A DNA stretch of 64,000 nt from Ferrimicrobium acidiphilum DSM 19497 (GCF_000949255.1 NZ_JXUW01000003.1:111874-175873); one strand, 5' to 3'; positions 17,517 to 26,177 are shown, numbered from the stretch's first letter. Notes: a model not told the origin generated them from the letters alone. Made by a program: numbers and translations.

Positions 17517-18397
17517 GATTCCTGGAACTCTCTTGCCATGATGGCTCGGAGCTCCGCAGCGAAGGCGGGTCCAATATCCTCGCGCATCAGGGCCATCTCT
17601 ACCACGGCTCTAAGGTACTCAAGCTTGTCTCCTATGTCGTAACGACCTCTTTGAAAGACGACCCCCAGAACTGGTTGTGTGCGGCTGAGTTCAGCGATCG
17701 CATCGGTCAGTTGAAATTCACCATTCTTTCCGGAGGGTGTGTTTTCGATCGCAGTGAAAATCTCCGGCGTGAATAGGTAGCGACCGGTAATCGCAAGTGT
17801 GGAAGGCGCTTCGCTTGGTTCCGGTTTTTCCACCACCGACGCCACGTGCAACGTTCCGTCCGCAGCGGTCTTGACCTCTGCACATCCGTATAGTCGGATC
17901 TGCTCGCGCGGTACCTCCATTAGTGAAAGAACGCTAAATCCTGTCCTGTGGTGGAGTTTTAGCATCTCCTGGAGGAGATCGGAGTCCTCTGTCATGATGT
18001 CATCGGCCAGCATGGTCACAAATGGCTCCGTACCCACATGAGCCTTGGCTGCCAAAACAGCGTGACCGAGTCCTAATGGGCGTCCTTGCCGAATGTAATG
18101 GATGTTGCCGAGCGTTGAGATGGCGCGAACGAGTTCGAGTTCGTTTTGGCGACCTGACTCCACCAGGAGCTGCTCAAGTTCAAAGGATTGGTCGAAATGA
18201 TCCTCGATCGATCGCTTGCCACGCCCAGTTACCACAAGAATATTGGTGAGACTGTTGCGAATGGCCTCTTCAATCACGTACTGGATCGCTGGTTTGTCGA
18301 CTACTGGTAACATCTCCTTGGGCTGCGCTTTGGTGGCCGGCAGGAAACGTGTCCCAAGGCCGGCAGCTGGGATCACCACCTTCGTCACTTTCGACAT
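17513..18397 (-). CDS. galU: UTP-glucose-1-phosphate uridylyltransferase
   Basis: 294-residue GalU, which makes UDP-glucose from glucose-1-phosphate and UTP for polysaccharide, trehalose and galactose metabolism. The nucleotidyltransferase signature AAGLGTRFLPATKAQPKEML lies at residues 11-30, KPAIQYVIEEA follows, and VEKPEPSEAPS and GKNGEFQLTDAI mark the sugar-binding part. It is the first gene of the minus-strand galU-moeA-ybaK operon and diverges from the CIRCE-controlled fmdB-like gene. galT (50979) and the GH15/zwf block elsewhere in the window belong to the same sugar-phosphate network. Confidence 0.94.
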   Translation of the reverse strand: MSKVTKVVIPAAGLGTRFLPATKAQPKEMLPVVDKPAIQYVIEEAIRNSLTNILVVTGRGKRSIEDHFDQSFELEQLLVESGRQNELELVRAISTLGNIHYIRQGRPLGLGHAVLAAKAHVGTEPFVTMLADDIMTEDSDLLQEMLKLHHRTGFSVLSLMEVPREQIRLYGCAEVKTAADGTLHVASVVEKPEPSEAPSTLAITGRYLFTPEIFTAIENTPSGKNGEFQLTDAIAELSRTQPVLGVVFQRGRYDIGDKLEYLRAVVEMALMREDIGPAFAAELRAIMAREFQES

Positions 18398-18459
18398 GCA
18401 TCACTCCTTGGTATGTGTACTCATTCTATCGTGTGGAATGGCCGGGGCTATGTGGCGGT

Positions 18460-18496
18460 TACAATGCAGTTAGCAGTCTAGCAATCCGAGTGCTAG
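18460..18496 (+). promoter_or_regulatory. CIRCE operator with overlapping promoter, HrcA-type
   Basis: TTAGCAGTC (18470-18478), nine bases, then GAGTGCTAG (18488-18496) matches the HrcA-binding CIRCE consensus TTAGCACTC-N9-GAGTGCTAA at 16 of 18 positions with exact spacing. A TACAAT -10 element at 18460-18465 lies just upstream, so HrcA bound here would cover the transcription start of the gene at 18523. CIRCE normally marks heat-shock operons such as groES-groEL. Confidence 0.8.
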
Positions 18497-18522
18497 CAAT
18501 TCGAGTCCTATGTGGAGGAACG

Positions 18523-18870
18523 ATGCCGACGTATGAGTATGTCTGCAAGCAGTGTGAGCAGCACCTTGAAGCTGTGCAGTCATTTTACGATGATCCGTTG
18601 ACCGTCTGCGAGAAGTGCGGGGGAGAGCTTCGCAAGGTCTTTGGCAATATCGGGATAGTTTTCAAGGGATCTGGGTTTTACAAGACCGATTCTCGTGGGA
18701 GTTCATCGGCAGTTACTCCGCCATCGAGTGGTGGGTCGACGACTACTGAAGCTTCGACCGCTAAACCAGAGACAAGCGGCACCAAGAGCGATACTGCCTC
18801 ATCTGTTTCAGACACTTCCACCTCCAAATCTTCATCTAGCGCTAGCAAAGGCTCTGATTCAGCCGCTTAG
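18523..18870 (+). CDS. FmdB-type zinc ribbon, serine-rich tail; Ruc-like chaperone candidate
   Basis: 115 residues. The N-terminal zinc ribbon has cysteines at 8, 11, 29 and 32 (YVCKQCEQ and VCEKCGG), followed by the conserved VFKGSGFYKTDSR strand, then a 60-residue disordered tail made mainly of Ser, Thr, Lys and Asp. This layout, and the divergent galU-moeA neighbours, match Mycobacterium tuberculosis Rv0991c, described as the redox-regulated unfolded-protein chaperone Ruc and reported to be HrcA-controlled. The CIRCE site directly upstream supports a heat-shock role. I take ATG 18523 after TGGAGG as the start, not the longer upstream frame. Confidence 0.85.
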   Translation: MPTYEYVCKQCEQHLEAVQSFYDDPLTVCEKCGGELRKVFGNIGIVFKGSGFYKTDSRGSSSAVTPPSSGGSTTTEASTAKPETSGTKSDTASSVSDTSTSKSSSSASKGSDSAA

Positions 18871-18886
18871 AGGCCTCTGGCTCTGT

Positions 18887-18925
18887 GGTTGGGTTGCTCC
18901 ACTGGCTTCGCTAGTCCTCCCAACC
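18887..18925. terminator. Hairpin between convergent fmdB-like and PHP genes
   Basis: GGTTGGG (18887-18893) pairs perfectly with CCCAACC (18919-18925), and an inner hairpin ACTGGC-ttc-GCTAGT (18901-18915) sits in the loop. The structure lies in the 97-bp gap between two convergent genes, where a bidirectional terminator is expected. There is no long T-run on either side, so factor-assisted termination is as likely as intrinsic. Confidence 0.45.
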
Positions 18926-18967
18926 CCGTGAAGGGCGATGTTTGGGGCCTGCGCGGGGTGCAGGTGG

Positions 18968-19636
18968 TTAAGATTTCCCACTGTTGCTCGGCAGGATGAT
19001 GGTTCTTGTGGCGTCGCGTACTGGGTCGAAGGCTTGGTGATGGTAGCTGCTATTCAAGAGGAGAGTGACGAGTTCACTCGCATCGTTGGGTAGTCGTGAA
19101 ATCGTTGTAAAACTAGAGCCGATTGCTTCGGCGACATGGGCGTCAGATGCGGCGACTACCGGAAGCTCGAAAGACCGAGCGAGAACCTCTGCTTGTCGAT
19201 CAATTTGAGCAGATTTTGAGTTACCAACCTCGATGATGTCGACGAGATTACGTTGACACAAGTTAGCCAATCTTTCGATCCCGATTGCATGACGAGATGT
19301 ATCGGTTGGATGAGGAACATAGACCAATCCGTGTTGGTCACGGATTCGTTTGCACGTCTCTGCTAGACCAAGGAGGCGGGGGATGGACTCCGTTAGGTAC
19401 AGGCCGATGACCTCACCTTGACCGGTGTTTATCTCTTCACCTTGGATGACCGGGAGCGAAAACTGCTCCCTCAGAATGCCTGCCGCATAGAGGTCATGGT
19501 GATCGGTTATGGCGATGAGGTCAAGTCCGATTGCGCACTCGGCGAACTCCAGGAGGGGAGTCTTTGCATCTCCCGACCGATAGGTGTGCGTATGAAGATC
19601 GATCCTGATGACAGTCACCCAACCCGTCGTGTGCAC
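18968..19636 (-). CDS. PHP-domain metal-dependent phosphoesterase
   Basis: 222 residues with the PHP signature: IDLHTHTYRSGD (His15, His17), LIAITDHHDL, an E in VIQGEEINTGQGEVIGLYL, VYVPHPTD, and a C-terminal ASDAHVAEAIG. These supply the metal ligands of a trinuclear centre seen in histidinol-phosphatase-like and nucleotide phosphoesterases. A second in-frame start, the GTG at residue 7 just before VIRIDLH, is possible. The gene is monocistronic and convergent with the fmdB-like gene. The phosphate substrate is unknown. Confidence 0.85.
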   Translation of the reverse strand: MHTTGWVTVIRIDLHTHTYRSGDAKTPLLEFAECAIGLDLIAITDHHDLYAAGILREQFSLPVIQGEEINTGQGEVIGLYLTESIPRLLGLAETCKRIRDQHGLVYVPHPTDTSRHAIGIERLANLCQRNLVDIIEVGNSKSAQIDRQAEVLARSFELPVVAASDAHVAEAIGSSFTTISRLPNDASELVTLLLNSSYHHQAFDPVRDATRTIILPSNSGKS

Positions 19637-19893
19637 ACTTGGCGGCTACAGATTCGATCGTGCATAAGATCTCCGAAAGTCTAGCATTCGAGTGTACGTC
19701 AGTTGATCTTGAGTGACACCAACTCGGTGCTTGTTGATCGTGGCTAGGTAAGCTGGAGACTGTAGGTATCCCTGCATCGACCTTGTCCCGGGCAACGTTC
19801 GTGCAGCTTGCCGGTAATCTGCCTGAAAACGGGAAGAGGATGCAGCCTCTCAGTGGTTGTAACGGTCAGTGATCCTAGCGAAAGGGAGTTGGT

Positions 19894-20988
19894 GTGCTGG
19901 AGGAGGACGATTCGTTGGCTCGCATGATGATTGAGGTGGCAGCTCCACGTTCGATTGTCGAGATCTCCAAAAGAGTTGAGTTCGAGCTTCTGAATTTCCT
20001 CACGACCGAACAAACCCGTTGGAGCCTTGTCGATTCTGACTTCGCAGTTCCACTTGAGGCCCTGCGACGCTTTGTGATCTCCGGCGGAAAGCGCTTGAGA
20101 CCAGCTTTTTGCTACTGGACTGCCGTCGGTATGGGAGCTGATGCTGATGACCCTGGCTTGATGAAGACGTTGATGGGACTCGAGCTGCTCCATACATTCG
20201 CGCTGATTCACGATGACTTGATGGACAGATCTGACATGCGTCGGGGGGAGCCGTCTGTGCATACCGCATTTGCATCACAGCATCGTCAGGAGGCGTTACG
20301 AGGCTCGTCGATCCAGTACGGGGACTCGATGGCGATACTCGTTGGGGACCTTGCCTTTGCATACGCAGATCAAATGCTTTTAGATGCTAATCGACGCGCG
20401 AGACAGCTGTATGCGGAGTTGAAACTAGAGGTAAATCTGGGTCAGTCGCTCGATGTATCTGGCAGCTTTGCCTCGAGTACGACGTTGGCAAAGGCCGAGC
20501 GCATCGCGCTCTACAAATCTGGTAAGTATACAGTAGAGCGACCGATGCATATCGGCGCAGCGCTCGCAGGCCAGTATTTTGCAGCATCCGAGGCTATTAC
20601 CCATTTCGCCGTCCCGCTTGGTATGGCATTCCAGCTCAGGGATGATGTTCTTGGAGTATTTGGCCAGACTGAACGCACCAAGAAGCCGGTTGGCGATGAC
20701 CTTAGGGAAGGGAAGCAGACGTTGCTGATTGGGTTGGCATGTCAGATGTGCTCAGCCAACGAACTCGAACTGTTTGAAGGGCTATTCGGCCGCGATGATC
20801 TATCGGCCAGCGAGGTGGCAGCCTTGCAAGAGATGATAGCGAGTACTGGCGCGCTGAAGGCGATGGAGGACAGAATCGATCAGCTGTTCTTGCGGTCGAT
20901 GCAGGCGCTTGACGAACTTTCTTTCACCCAGGAGGCGCGAGTTGCCTTAGGAGAGATGGCAGGATTTGTGGTCGATAGGCTGAATTGA
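19894..20988 (+). CDS. crtE: Polyprenyl (geranylgeranyl-type) diphosphate synthase
   Basis: 364-residue trans-isoprenyl diphosphate synthase condensing IPP with allylic diphosphates. First aspartate-rich motif HDDLMDRSDMRRG (Asp107, Asp108, Asp111), GGKRLRP before it, and second motif FQLRDDVLGVFG (Asp250, Asp251). It starts at GTG 19894 after AAGGGAG. It is the first gene of an overlapping operon with crtI and crtB, so the product is most likely geranylgeranyl diphosphate for phytoene, although chain length cannot be read with certainty and a quinone-chain role is the alternative. Confidence 0.9.
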   Translation: MLEEDDSLARMMIEVAAPRSIVEISKRVEFELLNFLTTEQTRWSLVDSDFAVPLEALRRFVISGGKRLRPAFCYWTAVGMGADADDPGLMKTLMGLELLHTFALIHDDLMDRSDMRRGEPSVHTAFASQHRQEALRGSSIQYGDSMAILVGDLAFAYADQMLLDANRRARQLYAELKLEVNLGQSLDVSGSFASSTTLAKAERIALYKSGKYTVERPMHIGAALAGQYFAASEAITHFAVPLGMAFQLRDDVLGVFGQTERTKKPVGDDLREGKQTLLIGLACQMCSANELELFEGLFGRDDLSASEVAALQEMIASTGALKAMEDRIDQLFLRSMQALDELSFTQEARVALGEMAGFVVDRLN

Positions 20989-22475
20989 TGCCACCTTCGG
21001 TCGTGGTAGTGGGCGCTGGCTTTGCTGGAATGACTTCAGCTGTTGAGCTCGCTCGCCAGGGCGTCCGTGTGACGGTGGTGGATAGGCTCTCCTACCCAGG
21101 AGGGCGCTCCGGTCGTTATGACAGAGACGGTTTCATGATGGATACTGGGCCAACCGTATTTACGATGCCAGAGCTGTTTCGTGACATCTTTCGTAGGGCA
21201 GGAGTCGACCCAGATGATTACGTCGCCTTTAGGCGACTTGAACCAGGCTATCGAGCCGTGTTCGCCGATGCTCATGCTATTGACGGTCGTGGTCGGCTGT
21301 CCACCTTCTCTAATCCTGACCAGATGTATGCCGAGATCGAGACCCATGTCTCGCGGAGCGAAGCCGAGGGCTATCTGCGGTTCCGCCGTTACCTCGAAGA
21401 GTTGTTCGCTGTCGAATTTCCATCGTTTATTGATGCACAACTCAATAGTGTGGCTGCACTGTTGCGCGACCCAGGCTCCCTGATACGACTGGCGCGTCTG
21501 CGCGGGTTCCAACGCCTTCCTAGTGTCGTCGAGCACTACTTTAGTGATGAACGCCTCCAGCGGCTTTTTAGTTTTCAGGCGTTGTACGCTGGACTTTCTC
21601 CGCTTAAAGCCCTAGGGATTTTTGCGATCATCAGCTATATGGATGTCGTGTTAGGAGTGGTTCAGCCGGTGGGAGGCATGCGAGCCGCAGTCGATGCGCT
21701 CGAGCGGCTGGCTCTAGATCTCGGAGTCGATTTTCGCTACGAACATGAGGTGGAGGCGTTCGTGTTGCACGAGCGGCAGGTCACTGGCGTCATCACCAAC
21801 AAAGGGTCGTTGGCATGTGATGCCGTCATCACCTCGACCGACCCCGGACAACTTTCACGCATGCTCGGCAGACCATTCCGGCGCCGAGGCGGGCTGCGCT
21901 GGCAGATGTCGCCATCGTGTTTTCTTTCACTACGTGGGATTCGTGGAGAACTGCCGAATACCCTTGGTCATCACAACATCTTCTTTGCCTCCGAGTGGTC
22001 TGAGGCGTTTGATGACCTGGTTGGCCACGGCCGTGTGATGGCCGATCCCTCGACTCTGATCAGCGTACCAACGCGATCAGATCCTGAGCTAGCTCCTCAG
22101 GGTGCGCACATCGTCTATGCACTTGAACCCACTCCGAGCTTGGAGGGGAGGTTCGATTGGGAACGATTGTCAGATGGCTTTGTCAGCCGATTCGATCGAC
22201 GATTGGAGCGTTCCGGGATCGCTAGAGATTTCGAGACTGTCGTTCGTTATGATCTTGATCCGCGTGACTGGGCTCGAATGGGAATGGACGCAGGCACCCC
22301 CTTTTCGGTTGCGCATACATTTTTTCAAAGCGGCCCGTTTCGGCCATCTATGGTAGATCCAACGATTCATAATTTGGTTCGTACTGGGTCTGGGACTACT
22401 CCAGGTGTTGGCCTTCCGTTGGTGATGGTCTCCGGTAGGTTGTCGGCCGGACTCGCCAAGGATCTTCTTAGATGA
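20988..22475 (+). CDS. crtI: Phytoene desaturase (CrtI type)
   Basis: 495-residue FAD-dependent desaturase that converts phytoene stepwise to lycopene. The N-terminal dinucleotide fold is SVVVVGAGFAGMTSAVELA, followed by YPGGRSGRYDRDGFMMDTGP, and the C-terminal signature is NLVRTGSGTTPGVGLPLVM. I choose ATG 20988, whose first base is the last base of the crtE TGA (TGATG), over the TTG at 20985. The stop overlaps the crtB start by 4 bp. Membrane-associated. The number of desaturation steps cannot be told from sequence. Confidence 0.92.
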   Translation: MPPSVVVVGAGFAGMTSAVELARQGVRVTVVDRLSYPGGRSGRYDRDGFMMDTGPTVFTMPELFRDIFRRAGVDPDDYVAFRRLEPGYRAVFADAHAIDGRGRLSTFSNPDQMYAEIETHVSRSEAEGYLRFRRYLEELFAVEFPSFIDAQLNSVAALLRDPGSLIRLARLRGFQRLPSVVEHYFSDERLQRLFSFQALYAGLSPLKALGIFAIISYMDVVLGVVQPVGGMRAAVDALERLALDLGVDFRYEHEVEAFVLHERQVTGVITNKGSLACDAVITSTDPGQLSRMLGRPFRRRGGLRWQMSPSCFLSLRGIRGELPNTLGHHNIFFASEWSEAFDDLVGHGRVMADPSTLISVPTRSDPELAPQGAHIVYALEPTPSLEGRFDWERLSDGFVSRFDRRLERSGIARDFETVVRYDLDPRDWARMGMDAGTPFSVAHTFFQSGPFRPSMVDPTIHNLVRTGSGTTPGVGLPLVMVSGRLSAGLAKDLLR

Positions 22476-23329
22476 CAACAGAAAAACTCTCTAAAGAGGT
22501 GGTAGCGCCTGCACGAGCGCTCAACCAACGCCATGGCAAAACCTATTACCTAGCGTCACTGCTGCTCTCAGGCGACGTGCGTCCCTACGTCTTTGCGCTC
22601 TACGGTTTCTGTCGCTATGTCGACGATATCGTCGATGTTGAGAATGATGATCCAGCACTACGTCTTCGTAAGGTCGATGGCTTCCGTGAGCGCTTCTTGA
22701 CGGAGGTGTGCCGTGGTAGCTCTGAAGATCCCATTCTGGCGGCCACTATTGCGACGATCGAGCATTTTGGTATGTCAATCGAGTACTTCGAGCGTTTTCT
22801 TACCTCGATGCGTCAGGATTTTCTCGTCAGTCGCTACCCGTGTCTTGCGGACCTACTCGCCTACATGGACGGTTCGGCCGCAGTGATTGGCGAGATGATG
22901 CTCCCTATTCTTAGGGCTGATGATCCAGGTGCGCGCGCACCGGCGCGAGCGCTCGGCAACGCCTTCCAGATGACTAATTTCCTGCGCGATATTGGGGAAG
23001 ATCTCAATCGTGGTCGCATCTACATCCCTGAGGAGGACATCGAGCGCTTTGGCGCCTGGGACTCTTTTGGCTCTCGCAGGGTTACGGATGAGTTTCGCGA
23101 GCTGATGGCCTTCGAAATTGCGAGAACTCGGGGTTGGTATTCAGACTCATTTGCAGGTGATGATTACCTGCAAGGGAGGGCACTTCGGTGTATTCGAGCT
23201 GCTCGCAACCTATATGCAGCGATACTAGATGAGATTGAGCGAGTTAATTATGACGTGTTTACCGCTCGGGCTGTGGTAAGTCGAACCAAGCGTGTGAAGC
23301 TCCTGATACGAGCTGGTTTTCGTCCCTAG
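22472..23329 (+). CDS. crtB: Phytoene synthase
   Basis: 285-residue head-to-head prenyl synthase that joins two geranylgeranyl diphosphates into phytoene. Both aspartate motifs are present: DDIVD at 51-55 and DIGED at 173-177, in TNFLRDIGEDLNRGRIYIPE. ATGA overlap with crtI gives tight coupling. It completes a crtE-crtI-crtB operon; the cyclase and hydroxylase genes lie 6 kb downstream on the other strand. Confidence 0.93.
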   Translation: MTTEKLSKEVVAPARALNQRHGKTYYLASLLLSGDVRPYVFALYGFCRYVDDIVDVENDDPALRLRKVDGFRERFLTEVCRGSSEDPILAATIATIEHFGMSIEYFERFLTSMRQDFLVSRYPCLADLLAYMDGSAAVIGEMMLPILRADDPGARAPARALGNAFQMTNFLRDIGEDLNRGRIYIPEEDIERFGAWDSFGSRRVTDEFRELMAFEIARTRGWYSDSFAGDDYLQGRALRCIRAARNLYAAILDEIERVNYDVFTARAVVSRTKRVKLLIRAGFRP

Positions 23330-23689
23330 TTGACGGGTAAGGGCGCTTGTCGACTCGACTTAACCCCTGTGTTTGGACGGGGTAGGAGCTCATTGGTTAG
23401 CAACTTGTTGGAGGGAGAGGTGTGGTGTCCCAAAGTTCTCTCTGCGACCACATGGGCTGACAGAGGATGCTCAACCAAATATTGCGAGGAGAAGGTCGGT
23501 CTACTAAAGAACCCAGGTATTTTAGGACCAGGATCGTGGATTTCTAACCTCTTGGAAGGAGCTGGAGCGCTCCTGTAGATTGAACCTGCGTAAAGCAGGA
23601 GTCGAGGTTGCTAGCAAACTCGATTTTACTACGGTTCACAGAGACGATTACGAATCGAATGAGGTTGAGCCGGTAGATTCGGGTGGGTC
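23330..23689. other. Gap between crtB and the acyltransferase gene
   Basis: No gene supported. A loose repeat is visible: two stretches reading AACTTGTTGGAGGGAG (near 23402) and AACCTCTTGGAAGGAG (near 23547) share a Shine-Dalgarno-like purine block but are not followed by good frames. No terminator with a T-run is obvious after crtB. Confidence 0.4.
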
Positions 23690-24955
23690 ATGACAACTGC
23701 GACGGTGCCTGCCAAGGGGATTCAACCCGCCAAGTCTGTCCAACCGCAGCGCTCACAGCGACTGCCAAGACTGAACTCACTGAGATTATTCGCAGCGATT
23801 GGTGTGGTGCTTTGCCATGTTGGCTATTTCTTCACCAGCGTTCGCGTGTTGCGCAAGGCTGAAGTCTATGGCTATGGCGGTGTCGAGTTCTTCTTTCTCC
23901 TCTCTGGCTTTGTCTTGACCTGGGCGTGGGCGAACCGACGCCCACAGGTACGCAGTTTTTGGTGGCGCAGAGTTGCCAAGCTTTACCCAATCACACTTGC
24001 GTTGATGGTATTTGCCTACCTGGCGCTTCCTCAGTATGAACGTATTCCTGGAGTCAAGGGCAAGGTGCTAGAACTCACCCTCCTTCAGGCGTGGTGGCCA
24101 AGCCAACGAATCTACTTTGGCGGTAATGGAGTAAGTTGGTCGCTGTCGTGCGAGATCTTCTTCTACCTCGTCTTCCCATTTGTGTTAGCAGGAGTGAAGC
24201 GACTGCGGACCACCGGATTTTGGACCTTGGGTGCTGTTACGTTATTGCTCCTCGTTATGGCTCCGCTCATCGCAAACTTAACTGGCGTATCTGAGCCGGT
24301 TCGCTATTGGTTATTCTTTGTCTTTCCTCCCTACCAGTTTGGATTCTTCCTGCTTGGTATGTTGATGGCTCGAGCGGTTGCAGGCGGCCTACGATTCCCT
24401 AAACCCACGCTTGTCTTCGCTGCTGCACTTGTCTGGCTTGGAGCGCTAGTAGCGGTGGGTGCTTTCTACTCGCTCTATCACAACAATGGACTACCACGAC
24501 CGTTGGTGCTTTTGGTGGCGTTGCCGGCCTTCGTGGCCATGCTGGTTTCTGCTGCTTCTAAGGATCTTCGCCATGATGAATCGATACTGACAAGTCGCAA
24601 ACTCACCTATCTTGGTGTGATCTCTTTCGAGCTCTACTTGGTCCATAAGCCATTGTTTTTGTTGGTGCAACCGTTAGGAGTCTGGAATAATAGCGGCGGC
24701 CTTGAGGGAGTTCTCGTCTTTGCGGGCTACCTTGGCATTGCGATCGTCGTCGCTATCGCCCTGCATCATCTGTTTCAGGCGCCCATCGAGCGTGTCTTGA
24801 CCCGTTCTCCCGATCCTCTACGATGGTCACGGCGCTGCGGGAGTTGGTTGAAATCAGCCATGACCAGTGGGGTGGAGATTGTTGCATACAAGCTCAAGGG
24901 AAGAAAAGGTGAGATCAAGCGCGGATCGGTCAGCAGTCGCAAGCTCCGGGATTGA
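23690..24955 (+). CDS. Membrane acyltransferase, acyltransferase-3 family
   Basis: 421 residues, about ten membrane helices, starting LNSLRLFAAIGVVLCHVGYF, the RxxA...H signature of acyltransferase-3 (OafA/NodX-like) O-acyltransferases, and including GVEFFFLLSGFVLTWAW. The enzyme moves acyl groups, commonly acetyl, onto sugars or other hydroxyls at the membrane. The C-terminal tail (about 375-421) is basic and cytoplasmic. Placement between carotenoid genes might hint at acylation of a xanthophyll or carotenoid glycoside, but a wall polysaccharide is at least as likely. Confidence 0.85.
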   Translation: MTTATVPAKGIQPAKSVQPQRSQRLPRLNSLRLFAAIGVVLCHVGYFFTSVRVLRKAEVYGYGGVEFFFLLSGFVLTWAWANRRPQVRSFWWRRVAKLYPITLALMVFAYLALPQYERIPGVKGKVLELTLLQAWWPSQRIYFGGNGVSWSLSCEIFFYLVFPFVLAGVKRLRTTGFWTLGAVTLLLLVMAPLIANLTGVSEPVRYWLFFVFPPYQFGFFLLGMLMARAVAGGLRFPKPTLVFAAALVWLGALVAVGAFYSLYHNNGLPRPLVLLVALPAFVAMLVSAASKDLRHDESILTSRKLTYLGVISFELYLVHKPLFLLVQPLGVWNNSGGLEGVLVFAGYLGIAIVVAIALHHLFQAPIERVLTRSPDPLRWSRRCGSWLKSAMTSGVEIVAYKLKGRKGEIKRGSVSSRKLRD

Positions 24956-25038
24956 TGGCGCTTCTTTGGACCAGCGCGGATAGCGTGAGATTCATATGAG
25001 TTTTTGGATCTACAATAAGACACAATAGCTAGCCAATC

Positions 25039-25884
25039 ATGGAAACGTCTCTTACTCCCTGGGATGGTGCACTGGTGGCGCTTGCGACTCGACACGGCAA
25101 AGAGCGGGAGATAGCTCCTCCCCTTTTTGGTGTCGGTCTAGTCACCCGTGTCGTTGCGCTCGATACTGACCGCTTTGGTACTTTCGCAGGCGAAGTTCCT
25201 CGGCAGGGATCTGCCCGAGATACTGTGCTCGCCAAGGCTCGTGCCGGCCTAATCGCTGCTGGATTGCCGCGGGGAGTTGCATCAGAGGGGACACTCGGAC
25301 CGTACCCAGATCTGCCTGTGTTGACCTACGATCATGAGCTCATCGGGTTTGTCGATGTCGAGTTAGGGCTGGTGGTTGTAGAGGAGGCGATGAGCTTCGA
25401 GACAGTGGTGGCCTCGACTCGAGCTCGAGTTGGTGACGATCTGACTAGATTCTTGCAACGTGTAGATTTCCCCGCCCAAGGCCTAATCGTGAGACGAGGC
25501 GATGGAGATCTAGGCGATCTCGTCAAGGGTATCGTTACCCTCGAGCAGTTGAAAGATGCTCTCTTTAGGATATCCGGGATCTCCACCGATGGAGAGGTAG
25601 TCATCGAGACCGATCAGCGTGCCCATCTATGCCCTACACGAAGAACGGTGATTCGTGAGGCCGCAGATCGGCTCGCCCAACGATTAGCGTGTCGCTGTCC
25701 AAGCTGCTCGTGTCCGGGTTTTGGCCTGCTGGAGCATGAATCTGGATTGCCTTGCCGAGCCTGTGGTGCAGAGACCAGCCTGGATCGAGCGATTGTCGAG
25801 GGCTGTTCCCGATGTGGGGAGCGGATACGGACGCCGATCGCCTCACTGGCGGATCCGACGCAGTGCGCCTTCTGCAATCCATAA
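25039..25884 (+). CDS. DUF6671 family protein with C-terminal zinc ribbons
   Basis: 281 residues. The N-terminal 190 match the DUF6671 family as I recall it: ALVALATRHGKEREIAPPLF, then ALDTDRFGTFAGEVPR, SARDTVLAKARAG and ASEGTLGPYPDLP. The C-terminal 80 residues are cysteine-rich (CRCPSCSC, PCRACGAE, CSRCGERI, CAFC), consistent with two zinc knuckles. No enzymatic function is established for the family. ATG 25039 has no strong ribosome site visible. It stands alone between the acyltransferase and a convergent DUF6069 gene. Confidence 0.75.
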   Translation: METSLTPWDGALVALATRHGKEREIAPPLFGVGLVTRVVALDTDRFGTFAGEVPRQGSARDTVLAKARAGLIAAGLPRGVASEGTLGPYPDLPVLTYDHELIGFVDVELGLVVVEEAMSFETVVASTRARVGDDLTRFLQRVDFPAQGLIVRRGDGDLGDLVKGIVTLEQLKDALFRISGISTDGEVVIETDQRAHLCPTRRTVIREAADRLAQRLACRCPSCSCPGFGLLEHESGLPCRACGAETSLDRAIVEGCSRCGERIRTPIASLADPTQCAFCNP

Positions 25885-25995
25885 GAGTGATGTTGGATCT
25901 CTGCGGAGTTGTGAAGAAGATGGCATAGAGACTTTGCAGCGACTTAGTTTCACAGTGAAGCGCACCACTACGCCCAAAGCTGCGTACGCCGCTTT

Positions 25996-26026
25996 GGAAG
26001 CCCCTCCTTAAGGGCGGGGAGGATGC
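25996..26026 (+). repeat. IS200/IS605-type right-end hairpin, solo
   Basis: GAAG followed by CCCCTCCTTAAGGGCGGGG (26001-26019, a 4+3-bp stem with one mismatch and a small loop) and then AGGATG is the arrangement commonly seen at the right end of IS200/IS605 elements, where it also forms the scaffold end of the TnpB guide RNA. No tnpB or tnpA lies next to it, so it would be a solo end. Confidence 0.45.
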
Positions 26027-26042
26027 CACCTCGGAGGAGTAG

Positions 26043-26115
26043 GCAAGGTCCTCCGAACGATGGATAATGGCAGACAAAGAGCTGGACTGAACATCCAGCA
26101 CGCGAAGGACCTTGC
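26043..26115. ncRNA. Candidate structured RNA element between convergent genes
   Basis: GCAAGGTCCT (26043-26052) and AGGACCTTGC (26106-26115) are a perfect 10-bp inverted repeat 53 nt apart. Inside lies a second perfect hairpin, GCTGGA-ctgaaca-TCCAGC (26081-26099). The nested stems would fold into a compact two-helix structure. It sits in the gap between the DUF6671 and DUF6069 genes, which converge on it. There is no T-run, so an ordinary intrinsic terminator does not explain it. It matches no RNA family I know; a miniature transposable element is an alternative. Confidence 0.35.
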
Positions 26116-26177
26116 ATCTCTTTCACATCGACGCCGACATTGTGCGCCGATCGTATTGCGCCGAGAGTGCTTTGTGC

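Noticed and set aside
23330..23578. 82-aa frame following crtB
   Set aside because: No ribosome site or motif; its repeated SNLLEG words stem from a loose DNA repeat rather than a protein family.
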